Part shown: piece after piece, positions 8,119 to 15,662 of the stretch
Layout: each line of letters opens with the position of its first letter
Numbering within the stretch: the first letter of the stretch is position 1
From: Kitasatospora papulosa
GTDB taxonomy: Bacteria > Actinomycetota > Actinomycetes > Streptomycetales > Streptomycetaceae
Length of the DNA stretch: 64,000 nucleotides
NCBI RefSeq assembly: GCF_000717245.1
Contig: NZ_JNYQ01000003.1
Coordinates: 310,001-374,000 of the forward strand
Direction: 5' to 3'
The notes under the pieces: model-generated
The model's database searches: none
What the model was told of the DNA's origin: nothing
What the model saw: the letters and a program-made list of their open reading frames with translations, nothing else
Translations under genes and position numbers: made by a program

Positions 8119-9011
8119 CCCCGGCGGAGCGGTTCTTCTGCGCCGACGCCGCCCGGGCACGAGGAGACGTGTTCACGGGAACGGCTCCGTACGGCCGCGT
8201 CTGGGTGCTCATCGAGTACAGGCGCGGCTGGCCGGCCGACGGCTTCGACGGTCTCGACCTCGAACCTGGCGTCAAGGAACTCGTGTTCTCGGCTGCCCGG
8301 GCGAGCCGGGCCCGGGTACTCCTGGTCAGGCGCCCCGGACGCCGTCGTCCCCACGGCAGCGATCGCTGGGCGGTACTGCGCCATGACGAATCCGGTGCTC
8401 TGAGGCAGCAGTGGGGCAGTTGGCGACGGGACGACGACCTGGCCGCGATCCAGACCGCTCTGCGGTCCCCGGGGGACCGCGGCGGACCGCCCGTCGTCCT
8501 CGTCTGCGCCCACGGTCTGCACGACGCCTGTTGTGCCGTACGCGGCCGTCCCGTGGGCCAAGTCCTCAGCGAGCGCTGGCCCGACCTGGTGTGGGAATCG
8601 ACGCATGTGGGCGGGGACAGGTTCGCCGCCAACGTAGTCGTCGTGCCCGATGGCGTCTACTACGGCGGGCTCGACCCCGCTTCGTCGATCACCGTGATGG
8701 AGGAACACCTGGCCGGCCGCATCCATGCCGGTCATCTCCGGGGCTACACGACCCTGCACCCGCCGCAGCAGGCAGCCGTGGCCGCGGTGCTGCGGCGCTT
8801 CGGTCCGGCCGGCCGGCACGACTACGCGATCGTCCGCACCCTTCGCGTCGAGGAGGGATGGCGCGTCAGGATCAGCGGAGGGACGTCGCACGGCAGGGTG
8901 CTGGAGGTCGAGGTCCGTGCCCGGCGCACCCCGCCGGGCCGGCTGACCTGCCGGGGCCCCGAGGGGAGTTCAGCCCTCGTCTACGAAGCGGTGTCCGTGC
9001 GTGAGGCCTGA
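8115..9011 (+). CDS. sucrase-ferredoxin-like thioredoxin-fold [2Fe-2S] protein
   Basis: 298 residues of the sucrase/ferredoxin-like (Apd1-related) family. Diagnostic blocks are CAHGLHDACCAVRG (Cys131, Cys139, Cys140), THVGGDRFAANVVVVPDG and YYGGLDP. The family has a thioredoxin-like fold and binds a [2Fe-2S] cluster with Cys and His ligands, so an electron-transfer role is likely. Translation is coupled to the oxygenase by a 4-nt GTGA overlap. In this context it may reduce the oxygenase iron or act in a second redox step on the peptide; that is inference. Confidence 0.82.
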   Translation: MTPAERFFCADAARARGDVFTGTAPYGRVWVLIEYRRGWPADGFDGLDLEPGVKELVFSAARASRARVLLVRRPGRRRPHGSDRWAVLRHDESGALRQQWGSWRRDDDLAAIQTALRSPGDRGGPPVVLVCAHGLHDACCAVRGRPVGQVLSERWPDLVWESTHVGGDRFAANVVVVPDGVYYGGLDPASSITVMEEHLAGRIHAGHLRGYTTLHPPQQAAVAAVLRRFGPAGRHDYAIVRTLRVEEGWRVRISGGTSHGRVLEVEVRARRTPPGRLTCRGPEGSSALVYEAVSVREA

Positions 9012-9075
9012 CCTGGGCGACGGAGTGGGCATGCCCGTACGGGGGTCGAAGGCCGGACCGGCGGCGTGACGCCCT

Positions 9076-9139
9076 GCGGCCCGACCGCCCTGCGGCCCGA
9101 CCGCCCCGCGGCCCGACCGCCCCGCGGCCCGACCGGCCC
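9076..9139. repeat. four-copy 16-bp GC-rich tandem repeat
   Basis: Units start at 9076, 9092, 9108 and 9124 with consensus GCGGCCCGACCGCCCC; the last is degenerate at its 3' end. It lies between the ferredoxin-like gene and the convergent dehydrogenase gene, where a terminator would be expected. Confidence 0.8.
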
Positions 9140-9216
9140 GCTGCCCGGCCCCGCGGTGACCGTGACGAGTCACCCGCCGTCTGCGCTTCCCCAGGGCCCT
9201 TAGCGTCCCTGGGGCT

Positions 9217-10119
9217 TCACGCCCCGCCGGGGCGGCCCGCGTAGTACGTGGCGATCATGTCCTGGCCGCCGTGTCCGGCCGCCTCCGCGCGGGCGAACCG
9301 CTCGGCGGAGGCGGCGACCAGGTCGAGCGTCACCCCCGCCGCCTCGGCCGCGTCGATGATCAGCCGGGTGTCCTTGAGTGCCGTGGAAAGCGCGAAACTC
9401 GGGCTGAGATCGCCGGAGAGCACCGCCGCCGACTTGCCCTGCAGGTACGGGGTGTCCAGCGGCCCGCCCTTCATCGCGTCCAGGAAGAGCTGCGGGTCGA
9501 GGCCCAGTCCTTCGGCGAGATTGAGGCACTCCGCCACGCTGTTGACGAGGTTGACGACCCAGGTGTTGGCGACGAGCTTGAGCCGGGTGGCGGCGCCCGG
9601 TTCCTCGCCGACCCACACGGTCCGCTGCCCGATCGCCTCCAGGACGGGCTGCACGGCCGCGCGGGCACCGGACGGGCCGGAGACGAACACGGTGAGCGCG
9701 CCCTGCTCCGCCGGCTGCTTCGTGCCGGAGACCGGGGCGTCGAGGTAGACGAGTCCGTGTCCGGCGGCCCGGTGGGCCAGGTCGGTCGTCGCGTCCAGGC
9801 CGACGGTGGAGCTCTGCAGCCATACCTGCCCCGGACGCAGTCCGGACGCCGCGGCGGTGAGCGTCTGCGCCACCGACGGGCCGTCGTTCAGGGCGGTGAG
9901 GACGACGTCGGCGCCGCGTACCGCTTCGTCGGCCGTGTCGGTCACCGTGGCGCCGTCGGCGGCCAGCGGCTCGGCCCTGGACCGGGTGCGGTTCCAGACG
10001 CGGACGGGCAGCCGCTCCCTGAGCAGGCTGCGGGCCATCCCGGATCCCATGATCCCGGTGCCCAGGACCGCGACGGTCGGTCGGCCCCGGGATGCTCCGG
10101 CGGTGGGTGCGGTGGTCAT
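9217..10119 (-). CDS. NAD(P)-dependent beta-hydroxyacid dehydrogenase family oxidoreductase
   Basis: 300 residues. The N-terminal Rossmann motif is VLGTGIMGSGMARSLL, followed by the substrate motif DAPVSGTKQPAEQGALTVFVSG and the catalytic-lysine helix KLVANTWVVNLVNS. It is related to 3-hydroxyisobutyrate, tartronate-semialdehyde and glyoxylate/succinic-semialdehyde reductases; the substrate cannot be fixed from sequence. ATG 10119 is used because the glycine-rich motif begins about 16 residues after it and the residues further upstream are not family-like. It lies 49 nt downstream of cbiZ on the same strand and may share its transcript. Confidence 0.85.
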   Translation of the reverse strand: MTTAPTAGASRGRPTVAVLGTGIMGSGMARSLLRERLPVRVWNRTRSRAEPLAADGATVTDTADEAVRGADVVLTALNDGPSVAQTLTAAASGLRPGQVWLQSSTVGLDATTDLAHRAAGHGLVYLDAPVSGTKQPAEQGALTVFVSGPSGARAAVQPVLEAIGQRTVWVGEEPGAATRLKLVANTWVVNLVNSVAECLNLAEGLGLDPQLFLDAMKGGPLDTPYLQGKSAAVLSGDLSPSFALSTALKDTRLIIDAAEAAGVTLDLVAASAERFARAEAAGHGGQDMIATYYAGRPGGA

Positions 10120-10168
10120 GAGGGAGATTCCCTTCGTCGGTGCGGTGCGGTCCCGGGACTGCGGGGCC

Positions 10169-10837
10169 TCAAGCCTGCCGCAGCGCGCTCTCCAGCACGG
10201 CACGGTGCACGGCTCTGGCGAGTCGCGCGCCCCAGACCGAACGCGGTCCGGCGAACGGTTCGCCCGGATGTCCCCCGGGGTCGGGCGCGGCGACGCACAC
10301 CGCGTCCGTCGGCGTGCCGGAGCAGTCGAGTCCGGCGTCGAGGAGCGCCTGGACCTTCGCCTCGGTGGCGGTGGCGACCGCGTTCACCATGGCCGCGTCC
10401 GAGAGCGCCACGGGGAGGGTGACGACGATGTTGACCGTGCCCGGAGGCTGCGGCAGGGCCGAGCCCTCGGCCGGAACGGCGGCCCATCCCCGTACGCCTA
10501 GCCCGCTCGTGACGGTCGCGGTCACCCCGCCGTCGTCGGCGGCGGTGTACGCCGTGACGTCGGCCGCAGTCATCAGCCCGGCCCCTGCGCCGTCGAGCGC
10601 CTCGGCGGCCGCGATCTCCGCGAGGTGGCGCTCGGGGTCGAGCCGGGGGTAGCCGCCGGGTACCTGGGCGTTCAGAATCCAGGCGCGCGGCCCGATCCCG
10701 CCCCCGAGTACGGCGCTGCTGCAGGCCCGCCAGCCGGGGCCCAGCCGCCAGACGAGGTGGTGCAGTCCGAGGCCGTCCTCCTGCCTGGTCAGAAGCTCGC
10801 CACGTTGCCGGGGCAGGCGGGTGCCCGGGGATCCCAT
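10169..10837 (-). CDS. cbiZ: adenosylcobinamide amidohydrolase (CbiZ)
   Basis: 222 residues. The block GWRACSSAVLGGGIGPRAWILNAQVPGGY, the TAADV region and the later GTVNIVVTLPVALSDAAMVNAV region are typical of CbiZ, which cleaves the aminopropanol-phosphate side of adenosylcobinamide or pseudocobalamin to adenosylcobyric acid so that corrinoids can be rebuilt with the cell's own lower ligand. ATG 10837 is preferred over 10888 because GAGGGGAG stands 4-5 nt before it. A riboswitch-linked BtuFCD importer lies 1.4 kb upstream on the same strand with one opposed gene between, so salvage and uptake sit together. Confidence 0.82.
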   Translation of the reverse strand: MGSPGTRLPRQRGELLTRQEDGLGLHHLVWRLGPGWRACSSAVLGGGIGPRAWILNAQVPGGYPRLDPERHLAEIAAAEALDGAGAGLMTAADVTAYTAADDGGVTATVTSGLGVRGWAAVPAEGSALPQPPGTVNIVVTLPVALSDAAMVNAVATATEAKVQALLDAGLDCSGTPTDAVCVAAPDPGGHPGEPFAGPRSVWGARLARAVHRAVLESALRQA

Positions 10838-11130
10838 GGCGCTCCCCTCGTCAGGCCCGCCGACGATCGGCTCGGGCGCGTCGATCATACGGTCGGGCCG
10901 GGACGGGGTCACCGGCGCGTCCGGGAGGGCTCTCACCCGAATGGCGTAACGCGTGTAGCGGTTCGAGAGCCCCCTGGAACGGGGCCACCGCCCCTCCCCG
11001 GTCCTTCGGGCCTCCCGGCGCCCGGGCCGGGAAGTTGCAGCGTCCAACCGGGTGAGGCGCGATGGAAGCCGGACGCGCCTTCCCTGCTGGACCCGACCGC
11101 AGGACGCGCCCGGGCGAGGAGGAATCGGCC

Positions 11131-12126
11131 ATGGGAGCCGCTGACGGTTTCACGGATTCCGGAGAACTCGACGGTCTGACCGTCTACGACAGCGACGGGG
11201 AGAAGGTCGGCACCGTGGGGCGGGTGTACGTCGACGACGACACCGGCAAGCCCGACTGGATCACGGTAAAGACCGGCATGTTCGGCATGAAGGAGAGCTT
11301 CGTGCCGCTTGCGGGAGCCCGCCGGGTGGGCTCCGACCTGCACGTCTCGCACCCGAAGGAACGCGTCAAGGACGCTCCCCGGGTGGACGCCGACGCGCAC
11401 CTCTCCGTATCGGAGGAACAGGAGCTCTACCGCCACTACGGGATGACCAGGAAGGGCACGGCCGGCGCGGGCGGTGACGCGCGCACGACGTCCGGGACCG
11501 GAACGGGAGCCATGGGCGCGGCCGGGGCAGCCGGTGCGGCCGGTGCGGCCGGCACCGCGCGCACCGGACACGCGAAGGACACCGGCACCACCACCGCCGG
11601 CATGGGCACCACCGGTGCCGGCACGGGCAGGCACCGGGACACGGAGACCTCCTCCACGTCGCGCCCGCTCGCGGGTGCCGGAGCCGAACGGTCCGCCGGC
11701 GGCACCGGCCGGGAGGAGATGGTCCGGTCCGAGGAGCAGCTCCAGGTCGGTACGGAGGAGTACGAGAGCGGGAAGGCACGCCTGCACAAGTACGTCGTGA
11801 CGGAGAACGTCACACGGACCGTGCCGGTGTCCCACGAGGAGGTGCGCGTGGTGCGCGAGCCTCTGCAGCCGGGTGAGAAGGGAGCCGTGAAGGGGCGGAC
11901 CGAACTCGGCGAACAGGACGTCGAAGTCACCCTGCACGCCGAACGAGCCACCGTCCGCAAGGAGGCGGTCCCCGTGGAGCGGGTCCGTCTCGAGACCAGC
12001 AAGGTCACCGAACAGAAGGAAGTGTCCGCCGAGCTCCGCAAGGAGAAGATCGACTACGCGGACGGCAAGGACATGGGCAGCGACAAGGACATGGGCGGCG
12101 AGTACGGCCAGGGACGTCGTCGCTGA
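11131..12126 (+). CDS. PRC-barrel and DUF2382 domain protein
   Basis: 331 residues. An N-terminal PRC-barrel (about 8-85) is followed by a low-complexity Gly/Ala/Thr linker (about 110-190, including runs of AAG) and a C-terminal DUF2382 domain (about 200-320) with its usual beta-strand pattern (YVVTENVTRTVPVSHEEVRVVRE). The protein is highly charged and predicted cytoplasmic. Members are often stress-linked in actinobacteria and deinococci; the biochemical role is unknown. ATG 11131 follows GAGGAGG at 8 nt. It is divergent from cbiZ and unrelated in function to its neighbours. Confidence 0.87.
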   Translation: MGAADGFTDSGELDGLTVYDSDGEKVGTVGRVYVDDDTGKPDWITVKTGMFGMKESFVPLAGARRVGSDLHVSHPKERVKDAPRVDADAHLSVSEEQELYRHYGMTRKGTAGAGGDARTTSGTGTGAMGAAGAAGAAGAAGTARTGHAKDTGTTTAGMGTTGAGTGRHRDTETSSTSRPLAGAGAERSAGGTGREEMVRSEEQLQVGTEEYESGKARLHKYVVTENVTRTVPVSHEEVRVVREPLQPGEKGAVKGRTELGEQDVEVTLHAERATVRKEAVPVERVRLETSKVTEQKEVSAELRKEKIDYADGKDMGSDKDMGGEYGQGRRR

Positions 12127-12171
12127 CCTGACCCCTCACACAGCGGCGAAAGGCCGTGCGACACCAGCGAG

Positions 12172-12202
12172 GGGCGGACCCGGGTGGTTCACGGGCCCGC
12201 CC
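12172..12202. terminator. possible hairpin between convergent genes
   Basis: Ten-bp arms 12172-12181 and 12193-12202 with one G-U pair, 11-nt loop, overlapping the last codons of the BtuD-like gene. It is weak compared with other hairpins in this window. Confidence 0.35.
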
Positions 12203-13034
12203 TCTCGTCGTGCCCGTACCGCGCGTGCACCGCTCCTCCGGGCAGGAAGCGCACCGAAGGGCGCCCGTCCGGTCCGTCCGGTGTGACCACCGCGCGTACC
12301 CGGTAGACCTCGGCGACGAGTTCCTCCGTGATCACCTCCGAGGGCGTTCCGCCCGCCACCACCCGGCCCTCCTTCATGACGACGACCCGGTCGCAGAACA
12401 TCGCGGCCAGATTGAGGTCGTGCAGCGCGACCACCGCGGTCACGGGCAGTGCGGCGATCAGGGAGAGCAGCTCCAACTGGTGCTGGATGTCGAGGTGGTT
12501 GGTGGGTTCGTCCAGCAGGAGTTCCCGCGGCTGCTGAGCGAGGGCACGGGCGATCTGCACCCGCTGGCGCTCGCCTCCGGACAAGGTGTGCCAGGACTGC
12601 GCGGCGCGGTCGGCCAGTCCGGTGCGGGCCAAGGCCCCGTGCACGGCGGCCTCGTCCTCCGGGCCGGACGCCGACCAGGGGCGCCGGTGCGGGATTCGGC
12701 CGAGCCGTACGACGTCCAGGACGCTCAGGTCGATCTGGGTGTCCGCGTGCTGGTCGACGACCGCCACGCGTCGGGCCACGGCCCGCCGTCCGGTCTCGGC
12801 GAGCGTGCGTCCGTCCAGGGTCACCACTCCCGCGCCGGGGCCGAGGACGCCGGCCATCACACGCAACAGCGTGGTCTTGCCGGAGCCGTTGGGTCCGAGG
12901 AGCCCGACCGTGGCGCCGGACGGCGGCGCGACACTCACCCCGTCGAGGACGATCCGCCCGCCCGCCTCCCGGGTGATCCGGGTGGCCCGCAGGCCGTCGC
13001 CGGGCGTTCCTTTCCGGTACGTCTCGGGGGTCAT
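12189..13034 (-). CDS. btuD: cobalamin ABC importer, ATP-binding subunit
   Basis: 281 residues. Walker A is GPNGSGKTTLL, the signature LSGGERQRVQIARAL, Walker B ELLLDEPTNHLD and the switch His is in VALHDLN. It is the standard FecE/BtuD-type ATPase that powers uptake of corrinoids or siderophores. Its ATG overlaps the stop of the permease gene (ATGA, 4 nt), giving tight coupling. Assignment to cobalamin rather than iron rests on the cobalamin riboswitch that leads the operon. Confidence 0.88.
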   Translation of the reverse strand: MTPETYRKGTPGDGLRATRITREAGGRIVLDGVSVAPPSGATVGLLGPNGSGKTTLLRVMAGVLGPGAGVVTLDGRTLAETGRRAVARRVAVVDQHADTQIDLSVLDVVRLGRIPHRRPWSASGPEDEAAVHGALARTGLADRAAQSWHTLSGGERQRVQIARALAQQPRELLLDEPTNHLDIQHQLELLSLIAALPVTAVVALHDLNLAAMFCDRVVVMKEGRVVAGGTPSEVITEELVAEVYRVRAVVTPDGPDGRPSVRFLPGGAVHARYGHDERAGP

Positions 13035-14116
13035 GCGCTTCTCCGGGTGCGGTGGAGGATCAGGACGAACACGGGCACGCCGATGAGGGAGGTGACCACC
13101 CCGACGGGGACCTCCTGAGGGTCGAGGACGGTCCTGGCCAGGGTGTCGACCCAGACCAGGAACACCGCTCCGGCGAGCGCGGTCACCGGCAGCAGTCTCC
13201 GGTGCCCCGAACCGGTCAGCGCCCGGGCCGCGTGCGGCAGGACGAGCCCGACGAACCCGATCGCGCCCGCCGAGCTGACGAGGGCGGCCGTCAGCAGCGC
13301 GGTCGCGCAGAGCAGCACGATCCTGGTGCGGGCCACGTGCACGCCGAGGGCGGCCGCGGCGTCCTGGCCGAAGGCGAACGCGTCGAGGGTACGGGCGTGG
13401 CCGAGGCAGATCAGGAGGGTCACGGCCAGCACGGCGGAGCACGTCCACACGTCGCCCCAGCCGACCCCGCTCAGCGAGCCGAGCAGCCAGAAGAGCACGC
13501 CCCGGGTCTGTTCGGCGTCGGCGGCCGTCATCACGACGAACGAGGTGAGCGCGGAGAAGAGCTGCATGGCCGCGACCCCGGACAGCACGACCCGGTCGGT
13601 GGATCCGCCGAGCGTGTGGCTGAGCAGCAGGACGAGGGCGAACGAGCACAGGGCCCCGACGAAGGCACCACCCGAGACGGACACCGCTCCCCCGCCGACG
13701 CCCAGGACGACGACCACGACCGCCCCGGTGGACGCCCCCGACGAGACGCCGAGGACGAAGGGGTCGGCGAGCGGGTTGCGCAGCAGCGACTGCATCACGG
13801 TGCCGCACACCGCGAGCCCGGCTCCGCACACCGCGGCGAGCAGGGTGCGGGGCATGCGCAGGTTCCAGATGATGCCGTCCCGGATCGGGGTCAGCCGTCC
13901 TTCACCCAGGCCGAGGTGCGAGGCCACCACGGACCAGACGTCCGGGACGGAGATGCGTGCGGGGCCGATCGTCACGGCCACCGCGACGGACAGGAGCAGC
14001 AGGGCGATCCCGGCGCTCCACAGGAGGCCGTCACGCAGGATCCGTGTGCCGACGGCCGTGCCCGCCGGCGGAGGCGGGTGCGTCTCCGTGTCCGGTGCGG
14101 GTTCGGTCCTCGTCAC
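13031..14116 (-). CDS. btuC: cobalamin ABC importer, FecCD-type permease
   Basis: 361 residues with a short cytoplasmic N-terminus rich in Pro and Thr and about ten membrane helices. Family signatures include RMPRTLLAAVCGAGLAVCGTVMQSLLRNPLADPFVLGVSSGAS and the late VGLVLPHAARALTG coupling-helix region. It forms the homodimeric channel with the BtuD-like ATPase. It overlaps both neighbours by 4 nt. Iron-siderophore permeases are homologous, so the substrate comes from the riboswitch context. Confidence 0.88.
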   Translation of the reverse strand: MTRTEPAPDTETHPPPPAGTAVGTRILRDGLLWSAGIALLLLSVAVAVTIGPARISVPDVWSVVASHLGLGEGRLTPIRDGIIWNLRMPRTLLAAVCGAGLAVCGTVMQSLLRNPLADPFVLGVSSGASTGAVVVVVLGVGGGAVSVSGGAFVGALCSFALVLLLSHTLGGSTDRVVLSGVAAMQLFSALTSFVVMTAADAEQTRGVLFWLLGSLSGVGWGDVWTCSAVLAVTLLICLGHARTLDAFAFGQDAAAALGVHVARTRIVLLCATALLTAALVSSAGAIGFVGLVLPHAARALTGSGHRRLLPVTALAGAVFLVWVDTLARTVLDPQEVPVGVVTSLIGVPVFVLILHRTRRSA

Positions 14117-15159
14117 TCCGCGAGCCCGAACGAACGCAGCCCCGCCGCGACGCGCTCGACGCCTTCGACGGTCCGGATGGTCGGGTTCATGGCCTGGCCG
14201 CTGAGCAGGACGTAGCGCTTGTGGCGGACGGCGTCCAGATTCTTCGTGGCGGGGTTTGACTCCAGGAACTCGATCTTCTTCTTCGCGCTCTCGGCCGTCT
14301 GCGACTTACGGGTCAGGTCACCGATGACCAGGACGTCGGGGTTGCGGTCGGCGACCGTCTCCCAGTTGATCTGGGGCCATTCCTCGTGCGTGTCGTCGAA
14401 GACGTTCTTCGCGCCGAGCTCCCCCGTGATGATGCCGGGGGCGCCGCAGCAACCGGCCAGATAGGGCGCCTCGGCGTTGGCGAACCAGTAGAGCAGGGTC
14501 GTGTCGGAGGCGTCGACGCCGGCGGTCGCCCTTTCGATCCGTTCCCGGAGAGCGCGGATCAGTTTCTCGCCCCGCTGCGGGACGCCGAACACCTGGGCCA
14601 GGTCACGCACTTCGCCGTAGACGCCGTCCATGGTCAGTGGTGCGGTGCGGGAGCCGTCGCTGCTGCCGGCGTTGTCCTTGCCCGCGCAGTCGGTGGGTGA
14701 GAGGTACGTGGGCACACCCAGTTCCTCGAACTGGTCGCGGGACGCCACTCCGCCCTTGCCGAGGGTGGACTCGAAGGACGCGCTGACGAAGTCGGGTTCC
14801 TCCGCGAGCACCTTCTCGGAGGAGGGCTGGTTCTCCGCGAGGCGGGGCACCTTGGCCTCGTCCTTCTCCAGTCCCTTCATCACCGGATCCGTCCAGGTCG
14901 CGGTGCCGGCGAGGCGGTCGGCGAGGCCCAGGGCGAGCAGGATCTCCGTCGATCCCTGATTGAGCGAGACGGCCCGCCGCGGGGCCGCGTCGACGGTCAC
15001 CGTGCGACCGCAGTTCTCCAGCGTCACGGGGAAGCCGTCGGCGGAGCGCTCCCGCGCCGCGCCGTCGGACGTGCTCCCGCCTCCGCCGCAGGCGGTCAGG
15101 AGGACAAGTCCGGCGATGAGCAGGGCGGTTCGGCGTACGGTGCTGGCTATGGGCGGCAC
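14113..15159 (-). CDS. btuF: cobalamin ABC importer, lipoprotein binding subunit
   Basis: 348 residues. The signal peptide ends in the lipobox LLTAC (lipidated Cys24), followed by a Gly-rich linker and a two-lobed BtuF/FhuD-type domain (ENCGRTVTVDAAPRRAVSLNQGSTEILLALGLADRLAG). It captures the ligand outside the membrane and delivers it to BtuC. GTG 15159 is chosen because it places the signal peptide directly at the N-terminus and is preceded by AGAGGG; longer forms read back into the riboswitch. It is first in a three-gene operon with 4-nt overlaps. Confidence 0.88.
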   Translation of the reverse strand: MPPIASTVRRTALLIAGLVLLTACGGGGSTSDGAARERSADGFPVTLENCGRTVTVDAAPRRAVSLNQGSTEILLALGLADRLAGTATWTDPVMKGLEKDEAKVPRLAENQPSSEKVLAEEPDFVSASFESTLGKGGVASRDQFEELGVPTYLSPTDCAGKDNAGSSDGSRTAPLTMDGVYGEVRDLAQVFGVPQRGEKLIRALRERIERATAGVDASDTTLLYWFANAEAPYLAGCCGAPGIITGELGAKNVFDDTHEEWPQINWETVADRNPDVLVIGDLTRKSQTAESAKKKIEFLESNPATKNLDAVRHKRYVLLSGQAMNPTIRTVEGVERVAAGLRSFGLAE

Positions 15160-15182
15160 GAGTCCCTCTGCGTCTCTGGGCT

Positions 15183-15405
15183 CAAGCGCGGAGCCCGGTA
15201 CGGTGTTCCGCTCCCGGTGCGGAAGCGGGTGCCAGCAGGTCTTCGGACTCGGGTTCGTCCGGACGGAGCGCCTTCCCGGTGCACCCGAGGGTGTCCCAGT
15301 GGCCGTGGCCCCGCCCGTCCCCCTCACCGCTGCGCGTCAGCTCCGGATTCGCACCGGATTCCCTGACTCCACGTGGAGTGTGACTGGCGTCTGCAAGCTA
15401 TCACG
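15183..15405 (-). ncRNA. cobalamin riboswitch
   Basis: Read on the minus strand, the leader holds GGGAATCCGGTGCGAATCC followed by GGAGCTGACGCGCAGCGGT, then GCCACTGGG, GGGAAGGCG and the B12 box GTCCGAAGACCTGCTGGC (15231-15248), in the family order. The B12 box lies about 70 nt before the btuF start, so adenosylcobalamin binding should shut translation or transcription of the importer. Ends are approximate. Confidence 0.93.
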
Positions 15406-15442
15406 CGGTGTGCCGCCGGCCTCCGGGCCGTCGCCGGTCGGT

Positions 15443-15457
15443 GGGTGGGTGGGTGGG
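15443..15457 (+). other. G-quadruplex motif
   Basis: GGGTGGGTGGGTGGG: four G3 tracts with single-T loops, flanked by further GGT/GTGG. This is the most stable class of parallel G4 sequence. It lies on the plus strand between the 5' end of the cobalamin riboswitch and the acyl-CoA oxidase stop. The 257 bp from 15406 to 15662 hold no gene that I can support. Confidence 0.8.
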
Positions 15458-15662
15458 TGTGGTCCGCTCCCCATCCGTACCGGCGACGGCCGTCGGGCGG
15501 TTCAGCGCTTGGGGTGAACCGATTCGCCGCCGTTGCTCCGCGGTTTCCCGCCGCAGCGGGAGAGCACGGACGCGGTGCCCCAGTAGGCCAGCAGAACGGC
15601 GCGCAGACCCAGGATCTCCAGGCGCTCGCCGAACCCCGTCGCCCCTTCCTTGCCCGGGGCGC

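Noticed and set aside
9076..9139. CRISPR-like array
   Set aside because: Repeats are contiguous, 16 bp and without spacers; no cas genes are present.
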